Source: Glutamicibacter arilaitensis Re117
Lineage (GTDB): Bacteria > Actinomycetota > Actinomycetes > Actinomycetales > Micrococcaceae
Length of the DNA: 64,000 nt
Assembly: GCF_000197735.1 (NCBI RefSeq)
Contig: NC_014550.1
Span: 1,178,001-1,242,000, forward strand
Direction of reading: 5' to 3'
Every line of letters begins with the position of its first letter. The stretch's first letter is position 1. The notes under the pieces are model-generated. The model was given only the letters and a program-made list of their open reading frames with translations. It did no database searches and was not told the origin of the DNA. The translations under genes were made by a program, and so were the position numbers. Positions 1 through 9,417 of this stretch are shown here, in pieces.

Positions 1-4
1 TCGG

Positions 5-1030
5 TCACCAGGCAATCTCCATCATCGCGGTGTTCAGGCCCGAGCCGACGCCCATGCACAGCACCCGATCGCCCTTCTTCAGCGAATCGGCTTCCTGGGA
101 CAGGGTCATCGGCAAGGATGCAGGGCCAACGTTGCCCCATTTGGAGAACGTGATCGGCACGCGGTCCTTGACCAGGCCCACGGCCTTGATAATGGCGTTG
201 GTGTAGGACTTGGAAACCTGGTGGGTCACATAGCGATCCATGGACTTCCAGTTCCATCCGGATTGATGGGCTTCATCCCAGGCATCCACGACCAGTTCGA
301 GGCCGTTATCCAGCAAGCCCTTGGTGTCCGTGTACATGCCCGAGGGACCGCCGACACACAGCTCGTGGTGCTCGGTGCCGGCACGCGATACGCCGCCGAC
401 GATGCGGTGCGCTTCCGGGTGCGCATCCGCTGGGCCAATGACCGCAGCGGCGGCGCCGGAACCCAAGGTCAGCGTGGCGAATTCACGCATGTAGTCATCG
501 CGCGTGGAAGTTTCAGCGTTCAGCCGCTGGAAAGTGGTTTCCTGCGTTGGCTTGGCGTCTTCGCCGGCAACAATCAGGGCGTACTTGATCTGGCCCGAAT
601 CGATCATGTTCGCGGCCAGGCTCATGCCGTTGACGAAACCGAGGCAGGCATTGGCTACGTCGAAATTCATGGCGGAGGATGGCAAGCCCAAGCCGTTGTG
701 CACCTTGGAAGCCACCGATGGCTCCAAGTTGCGGCGGGTGACCGAAGTGTTGATCAGCAGGCCGATTTCGCTGGCATCGACACCGGCCTGGGCCAGCGCC
801 TTCTTGCCGGCAAGAATTGCAGCGTCGTCGAATTCAACGCCATCGGACCACCAGCGGCGTTCCTTGACCCCGGAAACTCGTTCCAGAAGCTTCTTGGACA
901 GGCGAAGACGTTTCAGGCTAGGAGCAAGTCGCTCGTCGAATTCTGCAGAGCTCACCACCTCGGGTGCGAGGACGCTGTTCACTGATAAAAGCGCAACGTT
1001 GTGGTGCTTAAAGGTGGCATTGCCGTTCAA
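5..1030 (-). CDS. oleA: OleA-type thiolase-fold acyl-CoA condensing enzyme
   Basis: 341 aa, complete, with a TGA stop at the left edge. In the olefin pathway OleA joins two fatty acyl-CoAs head to head into a beta-ketoacid, the first step to long-chain alkenes. The thiolase/KASIII catalytic triad is visible: Cys129 in NACLGF, His270 in THQVS and Asn300 in WGNVGPAS. The overall pattern (GLLINTSV near residue 90, FDVANACL, LTLGSGAAAA, a final GSGLNTAMMEIAW) matches OleA of Xanthomonas and Micrococcus better than FabH. Downstream partners (oleBC, oleD) would lie left of the window and cannot be checked. A general FabH-like annotation is the alternative. Confidence 0.82.
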   Translation of the reverse strand: MNGNATFKHHNVALLSVNSVLAPEVVSSAEFDERLAPSLKRLRLSKKLLERVSGVKERRWWSDGVEFDDAAILAGKKALAQAGVDASEIGLLINTSVTRRNLEPSVASKVHNGLGLPSSAMNFDVANACLGFVNGMSLAANMIDSGQIKYALIVAGEDAKPTQETTFQRLNAETSTRDDYMREFATLTLGSGAAAAVIGPADAHPEAHRIVGGVSRAGTEHHELCVGGPSGMYTDTKGLLDNGLELVVDAWDEAHQSGWNWKSMDRYVTHQVSKSYTNAIIKAVGLVKDRVPITFSKWGNVGPASLPMTLSQEADSLKKGDRVLCMGVGSGLNTAMMEIAW

Positions 1031-1450
1031 AATGGTGCCTTCGTTTCTGCTGGACTATCTATGTGCTGCGTGCTGCATTGAAACGTCGTGGCCGATGAGG
1101 TGAGTGCCATCGGCTGCGTATGTTGTTCTCCCTAGGTTATTCCCTGCATGACGCCAAGACCTATTTGAGCGCGTGTTTTCAGCCGAAAGCTGGAATCAGT
1201 GCCTATGCAGACTATATCGATCCTACAGACTAGTCCTTTGAGAATCATGGAAAGGAGGCGGTTCGTGAATTGGGCTTGCTTCCATCGGGGCAAGGCAGGT
1301 GTGCGCCAAGAAGCGATCATCAGGGTCAAATCTGAAACCCCGAACATGAAAAGCGAGGTGGTTCACATCCCGGTATGGATCTCGGGTTTCATAGATGAAG
1401 CATCAAACATATTGATGCACCCGAGCCCTCATCGACTGAAGCGGTGTCTC
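1031..1450. other. intergenic region, no supported gene
   Basis: About 420 bases between the OleA start and the YjiH-type gene. Short open frames here lack a convincing ribosome binding site or family resemblance. It must hold the promoter of the leftward OleA gene and that of the rightward membrane gene. I see no RNA gene. Confidence 0.5.
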
Positions 1451-2771
1451 ATGACCTCACCTGCAGTAGAAACGAAAGCAAAGTTTCCTGATGTACTGCG
1501 ATTCCTGGCGTACAGCCTGATCGGCATCTTTTTCTTCTTCGTCCCCCGTGGCACTTAACGGCAAGAGCACCATCCCACTGGACCACCGAGTGACCTGGGT
1601 GCAGAACGCGGCTGCACCGGCGGTGCCGGCCTACGCGCTGCTGGTGCTGCTGGCCGGAACGATCATGCCCTTTGCCACCGGCGGTTGGAAGGCTTCCAAA
1701 GTCCGCGGACTGTTCGCCTTCTTGAACGTGCTGGGTCTGCTCGTAGGCTGCGCTCTGGTCTTCGGCTTTGCGCCGGCCTGGCTGATGGAGCCGGACATGG
1801 GTCCATTCCTGTTCGAAAAGCTCGTAATTCCTGTGGGCCTCATTGTTCCCATTGGCGCGATCTTCCTGGCGCTGCTGGTCGGATATGGCCTGACGGAATT
1901 CCTGGGCATCTTCTGCCAGCCCGTGATGCGCCCAGTGTGGCGCACCCCGGGACGCTCAGCCGTTGACGCGGTGGCCTCGTTCGTGGGCAGCTACTCTCTG
2001 GGCTTGCTGCTGACCGACCGCATGTACCGCGCCGGACGCTACACCGCCCGCGAAGCGGCGATCATCGCCACCGGCTTTTCCACCGTGTCAGCAACCTTCA
2101 TGATTATTGTTGCCAAGGCGCTGGATCTGATGGATCACTGGAGCCTGTACTTCTGGCTGGCGCTGTTCGTAACTTTCGCAGTCAGCGCCGTCTCGGTGCG
2201 CATCCCGCCCTCGAGCCGAATTCCTGACACCACCTTCCTGGGCGTAGAGCACGACAAGGAACAGCCTGTAACTGGAAGCCGTCCGCGCGCAGCGTGGGCA
2301 GCGGCCATGGTTTCGGCGAAGTACGCGCCATCGCTGGGCAAGAATATTCTGATCAATGTCTGGGACGGTCTGAAAATGGCAATGGCCATTCTTCCCTCCA
2401 TCTTGTCTGTGGGCTTGATCGGCTTGGTCCTGGCCGGTTACACTCCGATCTTCGATTGGCTAGGCTACCTGTTCGTTCCATTCGCCTGGGTTGTCGGGCT
2501 CGACGACCCGCTGCTGGCTGGCAAGGCTTCGGCTACCGGTATCGCAGAAATGTTCCTGCCAGCTACGCTCGCCGCCGGACATGAGTCCTTGGAACTGCGG
2601 ATGGTCATTGCCATCGTTTGCGTTTCGGCGATTATCTTCTTCTCCGCACTGTTTCCATGCATCTTGGCCACGCAGATCCCGCTGAGCATTCCGCAAATGG
2701 TTGTCATCTGGTTCCAGCGCGTCGTGCTGACCAACCTGATCGCCACTCCACTGGTGCGCATGATCTTATAG
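1451..2771 (+). pseudogene. YjiH-family membrane protein (nucleoside recognition/Gate domain), frameshifted
   Basis: Two frames together give one YjiH-type integral membrane protein of about 439 aa. The N-terminus (MTSPAVETKAKF..., with the first membrane segment RFLAYSLIGIFFFFVP) is read from ATG 1451. The remainder (LNGKSTIPLDHRVTW... to the stop at 2771) is in another frame, open from a GTG at 1548. The shift falls in a run of five C at 1543-1547: with four C the protein reads FFFVPVALNGKSTIP without a break. The family is a multi-pass protein with FeoB-like Gate repeats and unproven substrate. Either the gene is broken, the run is phase-variable, or the base is a sequencing error. If intact, GTG 1548 would give a 407-aa protein lacking the first helix. 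Confidence 0.75.
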
Positions 2772-2801
2772 CGCTCGCCGATCACCAGCCATGGAAGCTT
2801 G

Positions 2802-2849
2802 AAGGCGCTATTACCACCGCATCTGCCTGGTGGTAAGGGCGCCTTTGGC
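2802..2849 (+). terminator. hairpin terminator after the YjiH-type gene
   Basis: Arms 2802-2818 and 2829-2845 pair over 17 bases with two imperfect positions and a 10-base loop. It starts 30 bases after the stop codon. Confidence 0.6.
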
Positions 2850-2968
2850 ATTTGAAGCCAATGCGCATCCCTGCACGGGCGCGTAGCTTGGCGAATCCTG
2901 AACGCTGTTGCATCCTCATGCGCTTCAACGTTGAATGGTCGGATCACGACGAGGGAAAGCAGGCTTAC

Positions 2969-3211
2969 ATGAATCATATTCACGAATCAGTTGCACCCAC
3001 GCAGGGGGATCCGAGTATTCCTCAGCAACCCGATCCACCAGCGCAGCCACCGGCTCCCGATGCTCCACCTAGCCCATCGCAACCTGATGGACCGCCCAGC
3101 CCGTCGCAGCCAGATGGTCCGATTGCGCCTCCTGGGCCGTTGGATCCTTCTGAACCAGCACCGGGGCATCCGGTTGATCCGACAACTCCACCGGCACCTG
3201 CAATCCCGTGA
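2969..3211 (+). CDS. small proline-rich protein of unknown function
   Basis: 80 aa from ATG 2969, which follows a GGAAAG-type ribosome binding site; the frame is open upstream to 2852 but without a better start. After a short polar start (MNHIHESVAPTQGD) the protein is almost entirely Pro/Asp/Gln/Ser/Ala, with two exact copies of PPSPSQPDG and several related P-x-P units. There is no signal peptide, membrane segment or cysteine, so a disordered cytosolic peptide is the simplest reading. A strong terminator follows at 3264, which supports transcription. No family is recognised. Confidence 0.5.
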   Translation: MNHIHESVAPTQGDPSIPQQPDPPAQPPAPDAPPSPSQPDGPPSPSQPDGPIAPPGPLDPSEPAPGHPVDPTTPPAPAIP

Positions 3212-3263
3212 GATGGTCCCCGAAAGGTGGACTAGCTGAGAAATAGATCCGAATCAAGTTGCA

Positions 3264-3305
3264 AGGGTATGGCACCGATGTTCTATCGGTGCCATACCCT
3301 TCTTC
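3264..3305 (+). terminator. perfect 16-bp hairpin terminator
   Basis: Arms 3264-3279 and 3285-3300 are exact inverse complements with a five-base loop (GTTCT), followed by a pyrimidine-rich TCTTCC. It lies 52 bases after the proline-rich gene. Confidence 0.8.
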
Positions 3306-3362
3306 CGTTCCTGACGCTTTTACGTATCCCGGCAGCGGGTGCACCAGCTTCGGGTGCTGTTG

Positions 3363-3400
3363 CTGAACGGGCTAACCCTGAACGGGCTAACCCTGAACGG
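3363..3400. repeat. 15-bp tandem repeat, 2.5 copies
   Basis: CTGAACGGGCTAACC is present at 3363-3377 and 3378-3392, and its first eight bases recur at 3393-3400. It lies in the otherwise gene-free stretch 3306-3594 ahead of the ADP-ribosylglycohydrolase. The 15-base unit keeps a reading frame (LNGLT), but the frame has no supported gene. Confidence 0.85.
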
Positions 3401-3594
3401 TTGTTTTCCTTTATGCATGGCGAGCAACCCGAGAAGCAAAGCTGAGCATTATCCTGTCAAGAAGATGATCTATCTGGAAAACAGCAGATTGCCGGCGGAG
3501 GGGACTGTACGTGCATCTATAGTGTCGCTGGGCATCGCTACATTGGGTTCAAGCAAGTTTCCCTGCGTTGGCATCCAACCGTCGAAAGGCACAA

Positions 3595-4569
3595 ATGGCA
3601 TATCCATTACAGGCGCAAGATCGAATTCGTGGAGTTCTGACCGGAATGGCGTCTGGCGATGCTCTCGGTGCTGGGTACGAATTCAACGCTCCCATGCCTG
3701 AATCCGCAGAAATTTCCATGATCGGTGGCGGATTGGGGAATTTCGCACCGGGGGAGTGGACTGACGATACGTCGATGGCAATAGTCATTGCTCGCGGCTT
3801 GTTGGGATCCGGCGGCAGGTTTGATGCTGCGGCCAGCGACTACATGATTCGAGAATGGGCCAAATGGGCAGTCCAGGCTCCAGATGTCGGTAACCAGACA
3901 CGGGCCGTTCTTTCCCATGCCCAGCGAGTAGCGAGCGAAGGAGGACGAACCGAACCAAACACTGCTGACGCGCTGTCGGGCTCAGAAGAACTACATCGCA
4001 GAACTGGACGTTCCGGAGGAAACGGCAGCCTCATGCGTACAGCCCCGGTAGCCCTTGCCTATTTGTCGGAACCACCAGCTGCGGCCTTTCACGCGGCTGT
4101 GGAGATCAGCAAGCTAACTCATTTTGATGACGAGGCCGCCGAAGCATGTGGCCTGTGGACGGTAGCCATTCAGCACGCGATACTTACCGGCGAACTAGAG
4201 ATCCGTGCCGGACTGCCCCTGCTCAATCCAGAACGGGCAATGACTTGGGAACAGCGCATCGAGCAGGCCGAAAATCGACAGCCTAGGGAATTCAGCAGGA
4301 ATGGTTGGGTGGTCGAAGCGTTCCAGGGCGCTTGGAGTGCAATCACCAACGCCAAGGAAACTAGCAAGGAGCATCATCTGGTTTCGGCATTGGAAGCGGC
4401 AGTTCGCGGAGGTGTAGACACCGACACCGTGGCAGCAATTGCAGGATCGCTGCTTGGTGCAGCTAGAGGGTATTCGAGCATTCCCTTGCCATGGATGGAA
4501 ATTGTTCATGGTTGGCCGAGCCTGAGGATTCAGCACCTATTAGATATTTCTACTGAACTAGCCGGTTGA
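3595..4569 (+). CDS. ADP-ribosylglycohydrolase family protein
   Basis: 324 aa from ATG 3595, chosen because GAAAGG lies just upstream; an in-frame TTG at 3568 is less likely. The family removes ADP-ribose from modified proteins (DraG type) or from related substrates. Family motifs are in order: GMASGDALG near the start, GEWTDDTSMA (di-metal aspartates), GGNGSLMR in the middle and GGVDTDT near the end. That gives the acidic residues expected for a two-magnesium site. It is cytosolic with no signal peptide. No nitrogenase or ADP-ribosyltransferase gene is nearby, so the substrate is open. It converges on the DUF1883 gene. Confidence 0.88.
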   Translation: MAYPLQAQDRIRGVLTGMASGDALGAGYEFNAPMPESAEISMIGGGLGNFAPGEWTDDTSMAIVIARGLLGSGGRFDAAASDYMIREWAKWAVQAPDVGNQTRAVLSHAQRVASEGGRTEPNTADALSGSEELHRRTGRSGGNGSLMRTAPVALAYLSEPPAAAFHAAVEISKLTHFDDEAAEACGLWTVAIQHAILTGELEIRAGLPLLNPERAMTWEQRIEQAENRQPREFSRNGWVVEAFQGAWSAITNAKETSKEHHLVSALEAAVRGGVDTDTVAAIAGSLLGAARGYSSIPLPWMEIVHGWPSLRIQHLLDISTELAG

Positions 4570-4591
4570 GGTCCAGCGGCGGATCTAGCGT

Positions 4592-4903
4592 TTAGTCCTT
4601 ACCTGAGCGTCGTTGTTCAAGCTTTTGCGGTGGCACGACGCTGACTTCATGACGCACTCCTCGCACGTTAAGGCCAGCCACGTCTATCGCTAAGAACCAA
4701 GGGCCGGAATGGGGCACTTTAATGCGGTACGGAGCACGGCGGGCGAGCCCGCCGAAGGCATCGAATTCTTCGCCGTCCTGGAATGCCGCAAAATTTTCCG
4801 GATCCATCAACCTGAGGTGAGCCGGACCGCTGAGAATTACGACCAAGATGCTTCCCCGTTCAAGGAAGTCCCAGGAGTATTCGGCAAATTCAGGTTCCGT
4901 CAT
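4592..4903 (-). CDS. DUF1883 domain protein
   Basis: 103 aa, a single DUF1883-type domain. The family pattern VRLMDxxNF...GGLAxxxPxRIxVPxSGxW appears here as LRLMDPENF, GGLARRAPYRIKVPHSGPW. Function is unknown; elsewhere the domain can be fused to TIR-like or signalling domains, but here it stands alone. No signal peptide is present. It is transcribed convergently to the ADP-ribosylglycohydrolase with only 22 bases between stops. The start ATG at 4903 follows an AAGGAGA-type site. Confidence 0.75.
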   Translation of the reverse strand: MTEPEFAEYSWDFLERGSILVVILSGPAHLRLMDPENFAAFQDGEEFDAFGGLARRAPYRIKVPHSGPWFLAIDVAGLNVRGVRHEVSVVPPQKLEQRRSGKD

Positions 4904-5247
4904 TGCTAGTCTCCTTGGTTTCAGATGGTTTGCTCGGTAGCGAGCCCAGTCCCAATTAACTCAGATTTAGGATGAAAGCGACAAGACAGCTCATCATGCG
5001 TGCTCCGAGCTGCAGTGCGCGTTCATGCACCTAACGGTGGCGAGCCGGCAATCTGACCCCGATGCAAGATCCCGAGCAGCTCTGGAATCGACGGGGACGT
5101 CGGCGCGATCATTTGAAAGCCGTAAGTAAGTGAGCCGCTTCGTAATAAGTTGCGGCATCTGGAAACCTGAAGCCGTCTATTCACAGGGGTGGGGTAACGT
5201 TTCGTACAACTCGGGCTCTGCGGGCCACAAGCGACAGGGTAGGATGC
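4904..5247. other. intergenic region between divergent genes
   Basis: 344 bases between the DUF1883 start and the membrane protein start. It should contain both promoters. No gene, repeat or RNA element is recognised. Confidence 0.5.
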
Positions 5248-5841
5248 ATGGATATCTTGAGCGGGATTGACCTAGAACAGCTTCGAATGTGGATTTGGAT
5301 TCTGGCCATAGGTTTTGCCGTAGGAATGGGGCTCTGGCGTAGGCATCAGCTCGCGCTTGTTGGATTCGCCTCCACGCTGTTATTCGCTACTTTAAACGCT
5401 GGCGCTGGAATCTATGTGCTGAAGCGCTTAGGTGATTCGCGGTGGACCGTTGGAGACCCTCCGATGAGCGCTCCGGAACTTTCCAACGTCCCATTTGCTG
5501 GCCAGTATTTGGAACCTTTGGAATCCTCGTTGGAATCGATCACTGGGCGGGTGAATTCCTTCTGGGAATTCAGCCAGGCACTGCCTGTTGCCCTCGATTT
5601 CTTCACACGCAGCGGCTGGGCCCTGGTGGTGGCAATCCCCTTGATCGTCATCGTTTTGGTTAGAAGCTATAGGACTGCCAGCAGGCGTCGAAAAGACCTG
5701 CAAAATCTCAACGGCACAGTGGCACAGCTCCAATCGGAGCTGGCTGCAATCAAGTTGGCTTTACCCGCAGAGAGTTATCTAGCCTTGCCACCGGAAAACG
5801 AAGAGCAGCCACGGCAGCAACGGACACGACGGAAACAATAG
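5248..5841 (+). CDS. small membrane protein with C-terminal coiled coil, unknown function
   Basis: 197 aa. Three hydrophobic segments (about residues 14-30, 35-57 and 122-139) are followed by a basic stretch and a heptad-like segment (DLQNLNGTVAQLQSELAAIK, about 150-170) that should form a coiled coil. The C-terminal tail is polar and rich in Gln/Arg. ATG 5248 follows an AGGGTAGG site. No family is recognised. A strong bidirectional terminator follows directly. Confidence 0.65.
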   Translation: MDILSGIDLEQLRMWIWILAIGFAVGMGLWRRHQLALVGFASTLLFATLNAGAGIYVLKRLGDSRWTVGDPPMSAPELSNVPFAGQYLEPLESSLESITGRVNSFWEFSQALPVALDFFTRSGWALVVAIPLIVIVLVRSYRTASRRRKDLQNLNGTVAQLQSELAAIKLALPAESYLALPPENEEQPRQQRTRRKQ

Positions 5842-5861
5842 TCGTTGGCCAACAAGATGAG

Positions 5862-5916
5862 AACGGCACCGCATTTGCTCTGCACATCAGGGCAAATGCG
5901 GTGCCGTTTCGTTCTT
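5862..5916. terminator. bidirectional 17-bp hairpin terminator
   Basis: Arms 5862-5878 and 5892-5908 are perfect inverse complements, followed by a T-rich stretch on the + side. It separates the rightward membrane protein from the leftward alcohol dehydrogenase. Confidence 0.85.
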
Positions 5917-5932
5917 TGAGACTACTAACAGG

Positions 5933-6976
5933 CTATGCCAGGGTCGCGGTGTCGATCACGAAGCGGTAGCGTACATCAGACTTCAGAACACGTTCATAGG
6001 CGTCATTGATCTGGTCTGCGGAAATGACTTCGATTTCTGCGCCCAGACCATGCTCCGCACAGAAATCGAGCATTTCCTGGGTTTCTTCGATGCCCCCGAT
6101 TTGCGAGCCGGCAAAGGAGCGGCGGCCGCCGATCAAGGCGAAGGCGTTGACCGGTAGCGGTTCAGCTGGGGCACCCACATTGACCATCGTTCCATTGACA
6201 CGCAGCAAGCCCAAGTAGTCGCTGATGTTGATTGATGCGCTGACCGTGTTGATGATCAGGTCGTAGTGCTTGTGAAGATCTTTGAAGGTACTCTCGTCGC
6301 TGGTGGCGCGGTAGTCGCTGGCACCGAGCTTCAGTCCGTCGTCCTTCTTCTTGAGCGACTGCGAGAGCACGGTGACCTCTGCACCCATGGCGCTGGCGAT
6401 CTTCACTGCCATATGCCCCAGTCCGCCCAGACCTACTACTGCAACCTTCTTGCCCGGCCCGGCGCCCCAGTGCTTCAGCGGGGAGAACGTGGTGATGCCG
6501 GCGCAGAGCAGCGGTGCGGCTACATCGAGGTTGATTCCTTCCGGGATTTTCAACGCGAAGTTTTCGGTGACTACGACATGCGTGGCGTAGCCGCCCTGCG
6601 TCATCGTTCCGTCACGGTCAGTAGAACCGTAGGTTCCTACGCTTTGCTCGCAGAACTGCTGGTCGCCTGCGAGACAGTTCTCGCACTCCATGCAGGAATT
6701 GACCAAGCAGCCAACGCCGACTCGATCACCGATTTTGTGCTTGGAGACCGCGGAACCAATTTCAGCGACGATACCGGCAATTTCGTGGCCAGGGACCAGT
6801 GGGAAGGTGGGTGGTCCCCATTCACCTCGAACCGTATGGATATCGGAGTGGCAGATGCCCGAGAACTTGATGTCTATCAAGATGTCATGTGGGCCAAGTT
6901 CTCGACGCTCAATTTGAGTCGGCACGAGCCCCTCAGTTGCAGACGGTGCCGCATAGGCGTTAACCATGGTTGTCAT
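5933..6976 (-). CDS. zinc-dependent alcohol dehydrogenase (cinnamyl/AdhC type)
   Basis: 347 aa. The GroES-like catalytic domain carries the catalytic zinc ligands Cys42-His43 (SGICHSD) and GHE at 63-65. A structural-zinc loop has four cysteines ([12 protein letters not shown], then C in QFCE). The Rossmann domain has [11 protein letters not shown]. The pattern fits the NADP-dependent YahK/CAD branch that reduces aldehydes. ATG 6976 follows GGAAG on the minus strand; an internal Met4 is the alternative. It stands alone, so the physiological substrate cannot be inferred. Confidence 0.9.
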   Translation of the reverse strand: MTTMVNAYAAPSATEGLVPTQIERRELGPHDILIDIKFSGICHSDIHTVRGEWGPPTFPLVPGHEIAGIVAEIGSAVSKHKIGDRVGVGCLVNSCMECENCLAGDQQFCEQSVGTYGSTDRDGTMTQGGYATHVVVTENFALKIPEGINLDVAAPLLCAGITTFSPLKHWGAGPGKKVAVVGLGGLGHMAVKIASAMGAEVTVLSQSLKKKDDGLKLGASDYRATSDESTFKDLHKHYDLIINTVSASINISDYLGLLRVNGTMVNVGAPAEPLPVNAFALIGGRRSFAGSQIGGIEETQEMLDFCAEHGLGAEIEVISADQINDAYERVLKSDVRYRFVIDTATLA

Positions 6977-7278
6977 GAGGTACTTCCTTTAAAGTTCTGG
7001 GCAAAAACAGATGCTGCGGCGATCCATGCCGTTTGGCGATAGCGATGAAGCCTTATGGAAAGAATCCGCAAAGCTAGCAGTTTGTCCTCGTGGCCTAAGA
7101 ATTTAACGGTACAACAGTTTGAACCGCCGACTGCTTCTGCCAGCAAATTTCAAGGGAACGACAGTCCGTTGCCGTGGAAGGTAGCCTGCCGGCGCTTTCT
7201 CATGCAAAGAGCGACTGACGGACCGACAGGGGTTGTCGTTCTATCAGCCGCTCAATCGCGGGCTACGGTTTGACGCCG
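6977..7278. other. intergenic region
   Basis: 302 bases between the dehydrogenase start and the end of the surface protein gene. It should hold the dehydrogenase promoter. No supported gene or RNA is seen. Confidence 0.45.
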
Positions 7279-9366
7279 TTAGCTATGGCGACTGCGACGG
7301 CGGATAGCCATGGCGATGCCGCCCACAATGATCAGGCCCAGCGCGAGCCCGCCAGCAATTAGCAGAGCACTGTTTACACCGGTGTCAGCCAGTTCATCGC
7401 GTTGCTTCTTCTGGTTGTCATCCTCATCAGGAGCTTCCTGGGTGGCGCTAGCCGTCGGAGTATTCTCCTGAGTCGGTTCTACTGAGGGCGAAGCGCTCGG
7501 TTCCGCGGTTGGTTCTGCCGAAGAAGACTCAGTTGGCTCTTCAGTTTTTTCTTCATTTGGCGAAGATTCGTCTGACGGAGCGTAGAGGCCGACCCATGTT
7601 GAGACAGTGAGCCCGGTTTCCTCTGCAGCTGGGTTCACGAAGGCCGCAGCTGCGGCTGCCGTGTCGCTGGTTTCTTCCTGCTGCTTGCCACTCAAGTAGT
7701 AGGTGCCTGCGGTAAGACTGGAAACTCTGGAATCATTGATTACCAAGGTTTCGCCGTCAACGACGTAATCGGCATCCGAGAGAACAGCTGGCGTTCCGTC
7801 TGCTGCCACGTATTCCAAATCGAAACTGAAATTATCGCTAGCCACGGTTGGGAATCCTGCAGGGATATCGAAGCGCAGGGCATCGGATCCTGCCTCAGAA
7901 AGCAAGACTCCCAAGCGATCATCGATGATCTCAGACTGCAGTTTCAGGACATTCTCACCGGATAGGAGCGCAGAAATGGCGTTTCCCTTTGGGTCCTCCA
8001 CGGTGACCAGAATCTGGTTGAAGTCCTTGACGTTGTTGCCGAAGGAATCACCATCCTTGATAACAAGCTGTCCGTCCTTCACGGTGCCCTCGATGGTCTG
8101 AGGTTCCGAACTTGGCGAAGTGCGGTAGGTGACAACTGTTTCGCCTTCTTCAACATCTGCGTCGACGTTGAATGCGTAAATTCCTTCAGCAGGATTCGAC
8201 GGATCGCTGTCGTAGGCTAGTTCTTCTTCGCCTGGAGCTACTTGGTCGCCGGACTCTGGAGCTACTGCTTCGGGAACTTCGGTTGGCTCCGTAGTTGGTT
8301 CAGCCGTTGGTTCCTCTGTCGGCTCGGCTGTTGGTTCCGCTGTTGGTTCCGCTGTTGGCTCAGCCGTTGGTTCCTCGGTCGGTTCCGCTGTTGGCTCAGC
8401 CGTTGGTTCCTCGGTCGGTTCCTCGGTCGGTTCCGCTGTTGGCTCAGCCGTTGGTTCCTCGGTCGGTTCCGCTGTTGGCTCAGCTGTGGGCTCTTCTGTT
8501 GGTTCAGGCGTCTCGCCATAAAGCCCCATATAGACCGATGCGTTTTGTTCTTCCGTGGTGCCGCGGAAAGTTACCTGATATGCATCGCCTTCGACAAGCT
8601 CAGAAAGAATGGGGTCCGAGATGGTGAGTTATCCGTCCGAGATGTCCACGTCAGTCAGCTCGACGTCAATGAATCCTCCGTTGGGGGCGTCGGCGGCATC
8701 ACTGTAGTAATTGATGGATACAGTCGCCTGGCTAAGCCACGAAAGGCCGGAAGGAATATCGAAAGACCAAACTTCTGTTCCAACTGGCAAAAACGGAACG
8801 GCATACTTTTGCCCTACTTCGTTGGTGACCAGCGAGATGCCTTGCTCAGGAACGTAGGGGACTCCACCGTGCTGCACCATATCCGGGCCGACTTCTGGCC
8901 CGGTCGAAACGCTAAAAGATACCTGTCGTAATTGATCAGGCCACGTACTGTAACCATCTGGCGAATCGAGTGGACCGTTGAGAACAACCTGGCCGTTTTC
9001 GTGCTTGGCTTCTTGGGTGCTGCCGGTGTTGGGTACCGAGGAAGAACTCAGCCACACCTTATCGCCTGATGAGACCAAACCAGTGTTGTCAGTGAGTACG
9101 ACTACGCCGTTTGCAGGATCGGATTCGTCATAGTTGAAGGTCCAGAATTCTTGGCCCTTGTCAACGAGGGTAAATTCTTCGTCGTTGTAAATCGGGTAGG
9201 CTGCCTGTTCTGCTGCGACTTGGCTCGATGTGGTTTGAGGAGCCGCGACGGCTGGGGTGAACATTGTGGTTCCGCCAACAACACCACCTAGGGCAAGGGA
9301 TCCGGCTGCTACGACAGCTAGTGGCAAACGTGCTTTGCGCACGATACTTTTTCGAGTCTGATACAC
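7279..9366 (-). pseudogene. sortase-anchored surface protein interrupted by one in-frame TAA
   Basis: One reading frame of 695 codons broken only by TAA at 8629-8631. The start is GTG 9366 with GAAGG seven bases upstream. The N-terminal half has a basic signal peptide (RKSIVRKARLPLAVVAAG..., cleavage near AVAAP), then beta-rich repeats. After the stop the frame continues as LTISDPILSEL..., through a Thr-x-Glu-Pro stalk, another beta-rich region and a C-terminal sorting signal (LADTG, hydrophobic helix, RRRSRHS). LAxTG is the motif class used by class E sortases. DG-stop-LTISD closely parallels DGQLVIKD later in the protein, so CAA to TAA is the likely lesion. As read, only a secreted 245-aa fragment without an anchor would be made. 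A ligand or partner is not evident. Confidence 0.8.
8284..8499 (-). repeat. 18 tandem Thr-x-Glu-Pro units (12-bp period)
   Basis: Eighteen consecutive four-residue units TEEP or TAEP (last one TTEP) encoded by near-identical 12-base units. This is the wall-spanning stalk of the surface protein. Such arrays change length by slippage. Confidence 0.9.
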
Positions 9367-9417
9367 AATAAAACCTTCAGAGTCAAGAAGAGGCGCGCAA
9401 TGCTGAATCTGCGACAT

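Noticed and set aside
7055-7273. 72-codon open frame in the adh-surface protein gap
   Set aside because: No ribosome site, no hydrophobic or conserved segment, and it overlaps the expected dehydrogenase promoter zone.
8284-8499. Tandem repeats considered as CRISPR array
   Set aside because: The 12-base units are contiguous without spacers and encode a periodic TxEP peptide in frame.
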